Shown: positions 1 to 12,500 of the stretch, in pieces | How the letters are laid out: each line of letters opens with the position of its first letter | Numbering within the stretch: the first letter of the stretch is position 1 | Source of the DNA: Megalonaias nervosa | Lineage: Eukaryota > Mollusca > Bivalvia > Unionida > Unionidae | DNA length: 64,000 bases | Assembly (NCBI GenBank): GCA_016617855.1 | Contig: JAECUM010003705.1 | Coordinates: 1 to 64,000 of the forward strand | Reading direction: 5' to 3' | The notes under the pieces: generated by a model | The model's database searches: none | Seen by the model: the letters and a program-made list of their open reading frames with translations, nothing else | What the model was told of the DNA's origin: nothing | Position numbers and translations under genes: made by a program

Positions 1-1246
1 CCTCGATCTTTAAAAATAAAAGCATTTGGAACAGGTCTGTCTTGATTCTGTTGCTTATTTTTCAATCTGCAGCAATCAGAAATAACATGCCCTTTCTTGT
101 TACAATAAGTGTACACAGGAAGACATAAGGATCAGAACTCAGATTTCTAATAGTTGTGCCAGATTGAGATTTGGAAGTACTCATGTCAGACTGATTTTTG
201 TTTAACTAAAAATTGCTGAGAGGAAAACTTACTGACAAATGAAACTTTGTGAGTTAAGGGAATAATCATCAACTGTACAAGCAATATTTTCTAAAGTTTC
301 GACTGTTAGCTCATCAAGGTAGGTCTTGATGTCACTATCAACACAATTCTTGAACTCTTCAACTAATATGAACTATCTGAGGTTATCATGATCTTGATCA
401 ATCTTCTTGGTTGAGCACCACCTATCAAATGGTTGTTCTTTTTCCCTTGCAAATCTGACATGAGTCTGTCCAATTTCTTTTCTAACGTTCCTAAACCTTT
501 GTCAACATGCCTCAGTTACCAACTCATAACCCTTCAAGATACATTCCTTTACCACAAAAATAATTAGCCCTTTGTTTTAGTGTCAGTGAAGTGTAGACTT
601 CACCAGCTTTGCCAATAAATAAACTTTGTAATAATAAAGTCCAAAGCTCTTGTGGCCATTTCAAATTTTCAGTAATTTTCTTAAAATGAGGAAAGAATTC
701 ATTTCTTTAATTTCCTTTAAAAGCAGGTACTAACGTAATATTTCTGGTAACATCAAAACCTGAACTTGTGTGTAAAGGGGAGGGGAAGTGCTTTCCAATT
801 GTCAGTTCTAATTCTTTTAATTTCAACTGCACTTCTCCTTCTTCTTTTCCTTTTGCATTTGTCTCTCTTCTCTTTCCTCAACTGCATTTGTCTTTCTTCA
901 TTTGCATTTCACTTTCTCCCTCTTTCCTCATTTGGGATTTCCATCATTTCTTTGAAGCTTAAGCTTTCTGAACTCTATTTCCATCTGGGTTTTTTTAAAA
1001 TTTACAATTCGTTTGATTTCATTTCAGAGCCAGATAGAGACTTACTAATCAAACCCAAAGTACTTTTATCCCAAAAGATTCTTTTCCACCAATATTGGAC
1101 CAATATTTTTTTTCTTGCTTCATTAAAAAAGCCTTCACTTCAGAAAGATCATATTGTCTGGCAAGCTGAAACAATTCATCCTTTCTCAAGGACCCTAACT
1201 CTTCCCGGGTAGCATTTAAAACAAAGTTTTCCATTTTAGATGACAT
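1..1246 (-). pseudogene. Broken Ty3/gypsy-type gag
   Basis: Reading leftwards from 1246, the opening frame begins MSSKMENFVLNATREELGSL and then RKDELFQLARQYDL, a start common to invertebrate gypsy gag polyproteins. Frame shifts follow. A charged Lys/Glu-rich segment lies at about 790-950. A SCAN-like capsid segment follows at about 330-730, with fragments such as YELVTEAC, RFRNVRKEIGQTHVRFAREK and FDRWC. A damaged zinc knuckle (YCNKKGHVISDC, first Cys lost) lies at about 60-120. Stops and shifts show it is dead. Pol would continue off the left edge. Family assignment rests on recognition of these motifs. Confidence 0.8.
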
Positions 1247-1354
1247 AGGGAAAGCTTCTTGGTTTCATTCAAGATTTCTCAAATATGTGAAATGAAAATA
1301 CCAAGGACTAAAAAAATTCAGAAACAAAGTGAATTTAAATTACAAAAGCAATAT

Positions 1355-2393
1355 GAATTACTCTGAAATATTTTTAAGAATTTCTGTTATGATGCCATTG
1401 GTCTTAATCTATGTAATATAAATGAGCAAAAACCAACAAGTTTAGTGTAATATTCAACAAATAATTTATTTCCCCTGTTATGTGTAGGCTCATACAATAA
1501 TAAGAGAAAAGAGTGAAGTCAACAAGCTTTGTATATTTTAACAAAATAACTTATTTCCCTAGAAAACAATGTAAAAATTGGAAATAGGACTTACGGTTTG
1601 TGAATATAATCCAAAATTTAATCCTAAGAATGAAAAACACAAGTCCTATCACTAAATAGTTCTATCAGAATCCAGGTTCGAATCTTGACGACGTTCCAAT
1701 ATGGAAGGCGATGACGTCAGATGTGGTCCTTGTACAAATAGCAACAATTCCTCAACTGAATCACAGTTGATGTTTCCGAATAATTCCAGAATAAATTTCC
1801 ACTGAATTTCTTTCTCCCAGAATTTTATAAAACAGTACACTCGTTTGGTTTTCTAGAGAATAAATTACTAAATTCCAAAAACAAATGAACTTCAAAAACA
1901 ATCTGGTTTCAACAATAGAAACCTATCCAGCCTTCAAGGTTTCAAAAATACAGCTCACTGAAAAGTGCTCAGAAAGGGTATTAAATCCAACCAAATTATC
2001 ATCCTGTTCTCGCAAGATAGATCACGTGGTCTCTTAACACTTGAACAACGCAATAGGAAAAATGTAATTTGTCATGTAGCAAGAACAGCCCTATCTAAGA
2101 ACCAGACTCTCACTCTGAAATAAATTTAAAAATAAAACATTGTTTATTTAGACTAGACCGAAATGACCTTGGCAATAGCCAATCATTTTCGCGTAGTGTT
2201 TATGCCAGCGCGGACCAAGGTAAACTAAAAATAATGCTAATGTAACACCTTTTACGTTTGATATAATCAGAATTACTGAAAGAAAATATCGAATCCCATG
2301 AAAATGATCATTACCATAAAATGTAATGAAACAAAAATAAAAAAAGATTTTTTAAAACTAACACACAAGCAATTTAATTACATATACGTAACA
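1355..2393 (-). mobile_element. LTR of the gypsy-type element (approximate bounds)
   Basis: This sequence precedes the gag start on the same strand. Between about 1430 and 1600 the minus strand holds two similar tandem segments, each with an AATAA-type signal followed by a GTTG-rich stretch (gggaaataagttatttt and gggaaataaattatttg), as expected of a duplicated R/polyadenylation region. The same block recurs at 32.5 kb. The start is uncertain: TGTTACG at 2393 or TGTTACATTAGC at 2247. No clear primer-binding site was seen. Confidence 0.55.
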
Positions 2394-2682
2394 CCCCAGA
2401 ATAGACATTACAATTTAAAATGAACTTACAGTATTGTCAATTAAATCCCAAATAGTCATAAATGTTCTATCTCAAATCCAAAAGAAATGAGTATACCAAA
2501 TGAGTTTCAGTGGTGTTCCAAGTGAATTCAACTCTTGAATGTGTTGATGTACCAACAGCCTGGAATACTGTTGATGCGCTAAGTCTTAATATATCACAAA
2601 GATATAATCCAAAATGTCTTTAAATTAATTCACAATAATAACAAAATAGTGATTTGTCTGAAAATATTAATGAGCACTTTGT

Positions 2683-2927
2683 TGTTGTTGTAGGGTTTAA
2701 TACCATTTTTCAGCACAAGATAGGCTATACATGGCAGCCAGTATAATTGGTGGAGGAAGAACCCTGGAAAACCCCGGGAAGAACCACCGACCCACGAGAA
2801 GCTACTGGCAGGCTTTCTCACATGCCCACGTTAGCCGAGCCTGAGACTCGAACTCACGCAGACAGAGGTGAGATGGCAGTGATCCGTAACGGTGAGCGCT
2901 TTAGACCACTCGGCCACTCAGGGCCCC
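2683..2927 (-). mobile_element. tRNA-derived SINE, copy 1, with perfect 13-bp target duplication
   Basis: The minus-strand head reads GGGGCCCTGAGTGGCCGAG with a Ser/Leu-type A box (TGGCCGAGTGG) and a B box (GAGTTCGAGTCTC). The body ends in a short (TACAACAACAA) tail at 2683-2695. The 13-bp sequence ATGAGCACTTTGT occurs at 2670-2682 and again at 2928-2940, a target site duplication typical of LINE-driven insertion. The perfect duplication suggests this is the youngest copy here. Confidence 0.85.
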
Positions 2928-2940
2928 ATGAGCACTTTGT

Positions 2941-4730
2941 AATTCCAATGAATACTTTAAATAAATAAGTCCTCGCAAATTAAACTGAACACAAATAAAA
3001 GACATTTTGTACTAAGATAGGAATGCATAATTTCTGTTTATATCTCCCTTATATAAAAAACTAAGACTTAATGGAAATTTCCATCAGACTGTAAACAAAT
3101 TTATTTTCTGAATCTTCTAAGGTCAGAATGAAGGTTGTACCTAGAACTCAAAAGCAGGTAAACATGTTTAAAAATAATGACACTAGACACGTAGGCCCAA
3201 ACTCCTACCCTCAATTTTGGACAAAGGTCAATCACACAATACAAATTAAATATACATAGCACTAAAGTTTTATGAATCTAGGTATAACACACACACACAC
3301 GCACAGTAAAATGTGTAACATAGGTCAATGATATTCTTGCTAAATGGGTGTGGTACTAACAGATAGATACATTTAAACAGTTTGACAATTGTGGCATTAA
3401 CAGAGCTAGAGAAATAAACTTAAAACACACAATTTAACCAACGTCAGTGAAGCATTAAATATGGGACAAAATAACCTACTTTTGTAATGAGGCTGAAGTC
3501 CTCATCAAGATGCATCTCTCACCAAGTTTCATAACTCCATGTATAGCAGTATTTATACAGTATGCAAAAAACCTGAGCTAAATGCAAAAATGTGTCCAAG
3601 AATGTAGAACTAATGTGCATGTGCAAAGCTAGTCCCTTACTATGGGGGTAGCTGCTATGAAACCCACTCCAAACTGCTGCCCATGAAGTTGGAAGAAATA
3701 ATGGATGACATATTAGTGAAGGTGTAAATATGTACATGTGTGAAAATTGGGAAAAACCATGATACTAAAAAGTTGGCCCAAGGTCATAGGCTAAATGAAG
3801 CAGAAATTTTGACACTACATTTCTGCACAAAAATTTTAACTGAACAATCCAAAATACTGATTCTTTAATATGATGCAAACATCCACTGAATCACTAATAT
3901 ATAAATTTCTTATTGTAAATTTGTAAAAAATGTGCTTCCTTTATCTCAACACAATTTTTCCATTATTACTCTGTAAATGCTCTGTACCTCAACTGTCACC
4001 AAGGAACTTCCAGATGAAAATTATCTATCGCTATGAACTTTTTCAATGGTGGCCATGTACTAAACTTGTGTCAAAACAAGAGTGCATCGGGTGGAATCGT
4101 CACAATCAAGGGTAGTACAAATCTGTTTATCAATATGTGTAGCTTTCATTTTGACATCACAGCATGCAACATTCAATCTGAATGGTACTGGATCACACCT
4201 TTAGGTTCATTTCATCCAAAAATGTATATGTACTTTAACATTGATTTTGCTGTATGCACCTATCAGGGTGTCTAAATAATGACCTTCCAAAGGAATGTGG
4301 ATGTATACGAATTAAAATGAAGTGAATACTTGCCACTTATAGGTATGTAGAATCAAATTATAAAAAATGACACCCATGCTAAAATAATCAGTGTTGAATG
4401 CCTACATGACCCGTGTGCCTTGTGCTATAGATCAAAGTATCTGAGGCAGCCCTTGTAAAATTAGTTTGCTTTCCTGACCATCTCCAATGAATCTAACATG
4501 AAAGCACAAATCTGGCCTAAGCTCGGAGAAGTCAATATCCAGATCAGACTGGAATACCTGCCTTTTGCATTTTTTCTTTGTTTTACAATTTACAAGTTTT
4601 TAATTTAAGAGTTGCCAAGCCTTATGATTATTGTGTCTGGTATTATGGAGCATAACTGGTATCAGTGTTCTTTTGTGCAAACCTGTGAGGTTTCTAGTAT
4701 GCAAGAACTATTAAAAAAAAGCTTTATATT
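2941..4730. other. Non-coding stretch
   Basis: AT-rich sequence with a short (CA)n tract near 3290. From about 4425 to 4570 there is a degenerate copy of a dispersed repeat also seen near 56400 and 58430 (shared words such as TGTAAAATTAG and CTAACATGAAA). I see no convincing exon on either strand. Confidence 0.5.
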
Positions 4731-4983
4731 GCTGTTGTTGCTTTTGTGGGTCAACACCCTTTTATCAGCACATGATAGGCGGTATATGGTGGCCAGTATA
4801 ACTGGAAGAGGAAGAACTCAGGTGAAACACCAGTAAGAACCACTGACCCATGGGAAGCTACTGGCAAGCTTTCTCACATACCAACATTAGCCAAGCCTGA
4901 GACTTGAACCCACACGGACAGAGGTGAGATGGCAATGACCGGTGAGGGCAAGTGCTTTAGACCACTTGGCCACCTGGGGCCCC
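4731..4983 (-). mobile_element. tRNA-derived SINE, copy 2
   Basis: Same family as the copy at 2683-2927, about 80% similar by eye. The body shares CCAGTATAACTGG, AGCTACTGGCA and AGCTTTCTCACAT, and the head shares CCACTTGGCCACCTGGGGCCC. Flanks AAAGCTTTATATT (left) and AAAGCTATATTTT (right) look like a decayed target duplication, so it is older than copy 1. Confidence 0.8.
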
Positions 4984-5474
4984 AAAATAAAGCTATATTT
5001 TAACATTCTTGCTATAATATGATCAAGGAAAAAGTGTTCTTAAATTTTTTTTTTTTTTTTAGTAATATCAAGAATTATGTAATTGTGAATTGTGAGAATT
5101 ATGAGAATTCTCGTTTTGACAGAATTATGTAATACATACTGTTTTGATTGGATTCTAAAAGACCTAAGAAATAAACAAAAATATTCATATGACACAATGC
5201 TTTGTTCTCTGCAGTGAATATAAACCTAATGATGAGTTTGCTTGTATAAGGGGTTACTTCCTGACATTTGTCTTGTATGTTAGTTGCATTTGATAGTCAA
5301 AATAAACAATTAACAATCTTCTACAATGTTGATAGTCGTAAGGTAACAGCCATTTTTATTTGTTTTGCAAGTGACATCTAGGATCTAATTGCTAATCTTG
5401 GCATCCTCAGTAATGTATTAAGCTATGAATTTACCTTATGATGCAAAGTTTCCTAGTGCTCTCCTTCACCTTAC
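4984..5474. other. Non-coding stretch
   Basis: Unrecognised AT-rich sequence, including a T tract at 5047-5060. No exon or element boundary seen. Confidence 0.5.
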
Positions 5475-5478
5475 TTAA

Positions 5479-6255
5479 CCCTTTACCTTACTGAGTGTAT
5501 GGCTTTTTAGCCAGTTGATATACATATACCAAAGTTACACAGAGCAGTGTGCTATAAATAGAACACCTGTTACCTTTTTAACCCCATAGACACAGGCCTG
5601 CTTGCTAACTGTTATAGCAGTGTCGTATATGTTACGTTTAACATCAATTTTAACCGTTTTACATCATTGGTACACATCTATTATGTATGGAAAGATTTAA
5701 GAGTAAAATCTGACCATTACAGCTGTATAATTATTTTTCATGGAAGAATCTTTTTATATACTTTAAATGCTTGAGAGAACTCATTCACCGTCAAGCCAGT
5801 GAAGAAGTGTGACCAACCGTAGCTGCCATTCCTCATACTCAAAATTTACAAGTTCTTTGTCTACGTCTACATCACTGAATCATCTGAATTTGATAATTTA
5901 TAAAAGCTAATTGTTGCTTACATCATTATCAGAGCATTTACGAAGCTTTCATCGTAGTGATTCTAATCATGCAAACTCAAGAAAGTACTGAACAAAATCC
6001 GTTTCCTCCATTTTGGAGAGTGGAGAATACAACCTAGTTACTTTAAATAGCAGATTATGACTAGATCTTAAACAGTGATGTCATGATCTGACGTAATATT
6101 CATTCACATCAATGAATGTAGTAATAGGGGGTCTTCCCGCCAAGGTGGTGCTATGAAAACCAGCTCAAAACGGCTGATGTTTACAGTAGGTGTAGAAAGG
6201 TGCTTCCATGAGAATAGTGTAGAGGTGTCAAAATGCGCTTACATGAAGTAAAGGG
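5479..6255. mobile_element. Non-autonomous piggyBac-like element 1
   Basis: Bounded by TTAA at 5475-5478 and 6256-6259. The ends are inverted: CCCTTTACCTTACTG on the left and ATGAAGTAAAGGG on the right. TTAA target duplications plus CCC/GGG tips are the hallmark of piggyBac. The interior (777 bp) has no full transposase. Fragments on the minus strand around 5850-5890 resemble an acidic Asp/Glu-rich N-terminus. About 80% similar to the element at 29097-29934. Confidence 0.82.
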
Positions 6256-6385
6256 TTAAACTAATGTAAACCACACAATTTTGCAGGAAATTTATTTCCA
6301 TTTGGATTTGAAAAAGGTTCAAAGTGTAACTGGCAAGAAAAGGTATTTTGTATAAAAATAATTCAGTACTTAGGCATAATCTCAC

Positions 6386-6554
6386 CTACGGTCTGTTCTA
6401 AGCAAAGTTTGTGCACCCAATGATGGACCTGTTCATATGAAGGACTGTTGGCTGGCAGTTGACAAACAAGGATGCTAATGATGTTCAGAAGGCAGCTAGC
6501 CTCTTTCAGGTTCTGATCATCTTCATCTGCAGTCAGAATATTTATTACCAATTT
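6386..6554 (-). CDS. FANCI: FANCI exon j (about residues 963-1018)
   Basis: 169 nt, phase 0 in and phase 1 out. It contains [19 protein letters not shown], then [17 protein letters not shown], matching human EEDFNSKEALLLVTVLTSL and SSPQFVQMLSWTSKIC. The acceptor is atctttgcag and the donor gtgaga. I found no further FANCI exon between here and the left edge, so the last part of the gene lies outside. Confidence 0.95.
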
Positions 6555-9500
6555 CTGCAAAGATATAAGGATTATTTCAATTATTAATTAATTCAGACCA
6601 AATTTATTTTAATACTAAAAACTGGACAGCACATGTCTGTTTGATATTCTGAATTAAATTTGCAATCTAACAACACAAAATACAAAACCTAAAGTAGTTA
6701 TCAAATGAATTGCAATGTTGTAATATTTCAGTAGCACACTGTCTCCCTTAAAATATAAATGAAATGAAACTAGACAAAAACGTCCACAAATATGACAAGA
6801 AACTTTTCAGAAATTAAATAATGGTGAGTGTTATCATAAATTGCTGCAATCTAAAGTTAAAAGTTAAGCAGTTGTATCAATGAAAGATTTATGTGGGTGC
6901 TTTTACTTGAGCATATTAAAGCTCATATGTGGAAGAGTTATATCCCTTGCATTTAATACAATAGTAATTCTTGCTGCTTTTTCTACAATATTTTTACATT
7001 CCATAATGTAATGATTAGCATAAAGTTAATAAAATTAGTATAGGGGAATAGGAAATTCTATTGCTAAGAAATTATCATCTAATCTGGAAACTAATTCTGA
7101 AGGTCTTGCAAATAACAATGGTTGTGAAAATCAATTTAAGAAGACCGTTTCTTCTTTTTCAGTGCTGAATAATGAAACCATATCTGATATTCTTGAATGA
7201 CAAGATTTCAATGTAGCCACTGTGACAGCTATAATGGATATAAGATCAGTATCATTTTAATAGGACAAACCAGACACCATTAGAAGACTTTTGGTGAAAA
7301 CCCCATGCCAATATGACCATCAATTCAGGAGAATTAGTGACAAGATTTTCAATACTTTTATTGTGGCAGATATAATGTATGTCTGCAGGGCACAATTTTC
7401 ATTTGGGACCAACCAGATATCATAAGAAGCCTTTTGGTGAAAACCCTATGTTAATATGATCACCATTTCCGGAGTAGAAGATTTTTAAATTACTGATATG
7501 ATGGTCATTACTGGCATAATTTTCATTCAGTACCATCTTGATACCATAAAAAGTTTTCTATATTGAAATGACTTTCCATTTGGGATGAATAGCAACAAAA
7601 ACATTTCAACACTGGTGCCCTGGTGGCAACATTTGAGGTCAGATCATTTTCATTCAGGGGCAACTACAATATCATGATTAGTCACTGGTGAAAAATGTTC
7701 ATCCTTCGAGTTCAAAGGTGAATATGATATCACTAACGGTTTGGTTTTTGTGCATACCTGAGCGGATATCAGTTTGTGATCTGAAATGTCTGTGACATCC
7801 TGGACAGGAGATACCACTTGGGGTTGCTTGATCAACAGAGGATGTGCTGCAGTTCCAATGTTCATGTAACTTGTACTTCTGCACTGCCTCTGCAATTCTC
7901 CTCAGTTCAGAGATTGTAGCTTCAGTGTGTACAAGACTGCTAAAACTTGGATTCAATGTTGAAGTGTTTCAAGGATGACATGAGGGAATCATTTAAATGT
8001 TTCTTCTGATCTCCCGGAGATAACTCTTCCTCCTATAGCTCGCCACAGACCTCTTTTGGTATTTGCTCATCTGAAATCTGATGATGTCCCTACCCATCTC
8101 AGTTTTGGTGTCATCAGCAGAGTGTGGATGCTTGGAATGCCTGCCAATGTGAAAACGTCAGTGTCTGAGACTTTGTCCTGCCTTCTTATCCTCATCAGTT
8201 GACTCAGGCAGAACTTGTGAAATTAGTTCAGCTTCTTGGCATGTGGTCTGTACACTGTCCTGGTTTTGCATGCATCTGGCAGAGTGGGTAACATAATGTC
8301 TTCACAGACCTGCAGTTTTGTTTGCAAACTTAGGCCTCTGCACTCCCACGCGTTTGCATGTAATCTGCTTAAGGCTACACTTGCTTTGGCTATTCTGGTG
8401 TTGGTTTTATCATCCATGTGAACTGCATATGACAGTGTACTGCTGGGGTAGGTGAATTTGTCCATGGCCTGGAGGGTTTGGCCATTCACTGTGATGGTAG
8501 GCTCTACATAAGGCTGTGCTGGTTGAGGTTGGTGCATCTTGATACTGAATGTGAGACCAGAATTGTTACAAGCTTAAGAGAAATGGCCCCTCCACTGTTA
8601 CATGTCAGAACCAGATTTCACATTCAGGGAACAGTTGTCAGCAAATAGACTCATGAACAGTCACTTCGTGTAATACAGTATTTGCCTCTTGTCTTGATTG
8701 AACAGCTTGCCATCAGCACGCTATCTGATGTTTCATAGTCATCGAAGGCTTCTGTCAGTATCGCAGATAACATCATACAGAAGAGGGCTGGGGCCAACTA
8801 GCAGCCTTGCTCGACTCCATTGGTGACCAGGAATGGTTCAAATGACTCACCCCTGTTCACAACATGAGCGAGCATGCCAAATGTGCGGGGGGTGGGGGTA
8901 TAGGAAATAAATGCGGGTGCAAAAATACGTGCTTCATTGGCACAGTTATCATCTTAAATCGATGCATATTAAATTGAGAAATAGTGAAAACAGAGAAGGT
9001 ATTTATAATATTTTACTTTACTCAGAGAACCAGGCATTGGTACATATACATGTATCCTGTTTATATATACATGTCTAATGTATAGCAATGAATAAAGTAT
9101 CAACACCGTGTACTCACCCGTGAATCACATCACATACATTGAATCCACAATACAAGTAATTCCATTGAAACTATGCACGCACACAGATTTAAAATATTCA
9201 ATAATTTTGCCACAGTTTAGTGGAAAAAAATAGCACAATCACGTAACGAATGATGAAGCACATTTACTTTTCAGTACGTCCCAAGTCAGTAAAAGTTTGC
9301 GTTTTAAGCACCGTCGGTAGAGTTCGTAAGCATGATCTTTTTTCCCGTAAAAAGGAAACTTTCATGACACAGGAAAAGTGTTCCAGTCACGTTGGAAAAT
9401 GAAACAATCCATCAGATTCCATTGCTTTTATTTAATTCGGTACTGACTTCCTTTGAAGAAAAGTTCTTTGTTTTTACTGAAGATTGTAGTCGGCTTTCTT

Positions 9501-12500
9501 TGAAGAAGGGTGCATGCATTATTGAAGTCACCGCTAAAGGACAGCTTTGGAGAACCAAACAAATGCCCGTTTCTTATTGTGGCGGCAACATCAAAAAATT
9601 GTATTGCATGATTGAGACTATGTTTTTTCCCATTTGCTTAGTACGTTTTCATAACAATCGGTGCTTCAAAGGTAATGTTTTCTTTGAAATTTCAGCTACT
9701 GTTTTATCTGGGTACATTTTTAAAAAAAATGAATTGGCCGTCGTATGGTCAATTGTAGTTACAGTTCCTCCCTGCCTATTGAATAGACAAGTGAGAGCTT
9801 TTTTTTTTTTATTATATATATTTGTGGTAGTCGAGTGATGCTGCCTTCCACGCATGCGTCAGAAATTTACAGAAAGAGTCAATCGATGATATCAACAAAT
9901 GTGTTCTGGTCTGATGACAGGGATTACTACAGAAAATGTGAATGTTCTGAAGGATTTAATTCTGAGTGAAAAGAAGAGGAATTTTACTTACCATCCACAT
10001 ACAAATGTCAGTCTATGTAAATATATTAATTACTAGCGAGCGGCCGAAAATCCGATGAAAGATAGATTATGAGATAATGCCTCGTCCGGTTGATCTCTGC
10101 TAAAAAAAAGCGGATATCTCAAAACATATAGTACTCATGCTAGATGTCAACATAAGCGGATTAAGATATAGCAATGCACCATTAAGATGGTTTGTCAATA
10201 TGGACAAAGAATTTGTTTATGTAACAATAGATAAATTTCAGTGCATTTTATATCAGCTTTGCGGATTCCTTTCATGGAGCCTCTGAATTTCTCCACTCCA
10301 AACCAATGGTTGTATATACAAGTTTAAACAGCCAACAACGTCGCCAACAAAAAGAAATTGCCAGATGGTATATTTTGCCGCCAATAAGGAAAAACAAAAA
10401 TCGCAATTTTCGACATTGGCGAAGCCCTGCACGATTCCTGAATAAACTGTTTAGACGTTATTTTTCTTACTTTTAAATAGAAAACACTATTTATTCACGT
10501 ATGAGAAAAATACATATAAAACTTCAGAAGCCACGCCACAATAGTCTTGTATTATTCATATGCAATTTCTTCCCTAAAATGACAGTACTTTTTTGTTTTT
10601 TTCGTACTTTTAAGAAAGATTTTTTTTTCATGTATGAGAAAAATACATGTATATGAAATTTCGGGAGCCACACCATGACTGTGTTATATCCGAATTCGTG
10701 TTATAACGAAGCGTGCTATAGCGGGGTCACACTGTACCACTCTTTTCAGTTATCAATACTCCCTCCAACTCTGCAAGCTGAGAATGTATCAACATTCCAA
10801 AATACTGTGTACATCTATGGACCACCACCAATCAGATTCCCAAATTAAAAATATGTCTGAAATGATATAGGAGTTGTCACATGATATCACTCATACACAC
10901 ACCAACACTCAAATGCATGGGTGAAGAGGAATAGTAACATAATCCCCATATTTTCTTTTAAATGCATTGTGATAATTACTGGTTTCAAAAATGTATGTGA
11001 AATATGAAGTGTTTTTTTGTGGGGGAACTAATTTAATACCCGATACCTTTTTCCAGGATGCTAGTTCCCATTCCTATTTTAATAATACTCCTTAAATTAG
11101 TAACTGGAGGACTAGAATAAAAAAACCTGATCCCAGCCATACATAGCTGCCAACCCTGGAGTACAAAAATACTGACTGCTTATGACAAAAATACTGATTT
11201 TCAGGAACAAATACTGATTTTTAAAATTTTGATGCATAAGCAATTATTTACAACATCTATGACTATCAGTAAAGTAGGACAGTACCTTACTTAATTATTT
11301 AATGTCAAAAATGCATGTGTTGCACTCCTGCACCTTCTAAATGGGCTATTTCCATTCGAATGCCCATTTAGAAGGTGCAAGAGTGAAACACACACTCAGA
11401 CACTGACTGTTTATATGAGCCTTTTCCACACCTCGTTTTTTTTTTCAATCATTATCAATTCCAATGTACCATTTTTAACTGATGGTCTGATTCTGTGTGA
11501 TTTTCTTACTGAACTGTTTTAGTTTTTCACATGAGTAATCCTTTGCAATTTTACAGTCTGGAAAACGTGTGCGAAATAAATTACCAGCAACACTATAGTA
11601 ACTGAAAGAGGAAGGTTCATTTCCAAAAGAAATTTAATAAACCGAATTTCAATCGAATTACATCAAGGTTATCTCTGGTTTTTATATATGTCGTAAGTTT
11701 AGGCTGAGTTGTTGATGATGAAGCAGCAAGCTGATGTTTATTAGCTTTTTCATGCTCTTGTATTTTATGGGTGCCTCCATGTCCAACAGCAAAATCACAT
11801 TACACAATTTGCAAAACGTAAAGTTTTCTCTTTTACTAAATGGTTTCACAAATCTAAACAAGAAGGCACAATTGTCCTTCCAGTTCTGTTTTCTTGTCTT
11901 TCCTTGAGAAAATTCTGAATATTCTGCATTCCTATTCAACATAATTAGAAGCTGAATATTACGAAGATGAGATACAGCAATAGCAGCAACTGTGTGCGAA
12001 ATCCAATATGGCGAGTAAAGACAGGCATGGTAGCCTTGATTCTGAATGAACCAATCATATTTTAGAACTGTATTCCTATATACATGCGATATATTTCTAT
12101 CAGAATGGAAACAAGTGCCCGTTCTCAATTGAAAATTGCAAGGAGATCCTTTTATTATTTTTTAATATTAAAAACGTATTTTTTGCAATAAAAACATACA
12201 CCCATAATCAGGTCCAAAATAAAGGACAAATATGGAAAAAAGGGGATACTTGGCAGCTATGGTCATATCCAACATGCGGAATATCTTTGTCTTTTGACTT
12301 GAACTGAAAACTAAACGACATCAGAATGCACTGAAGACAAACACAAAGAAGAATTAATGACTTTATTTTTCATGGATCTGTAATAATAAGATTAGAACAT
12401 ATGAGCTGACATCTTTCAACAATAAACTAAGATCCAAGTTCTCAAAAGGCCCAGCCATTTGTTCAGATACTCATATTCTGATGTTTATTTTAACACAACA

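Noticed and set aside
766..1212. 148-codon plus-strand frame
   Set aside because: Antisense to the gypsy-type gag remnant, which explains the conserved sequence better; its Leu/Ser/Phe richness comes from the complementary Lys/Glu-rich coding strand.
2860..2927. Ser/Leu tRNA gene on the minus strand
   Set aside because: Same promoter boxes, but part of a 245-bp SINE with tail and target duplication, repeated at 4731, 17168 and 32709.
9392..9838. 148-codon plus-strand frame as a gene
   Set aside because: No recognised domain, runs across a T-rich tract at its end, lies within pogo-like debris, and no splice or promoter evidence.
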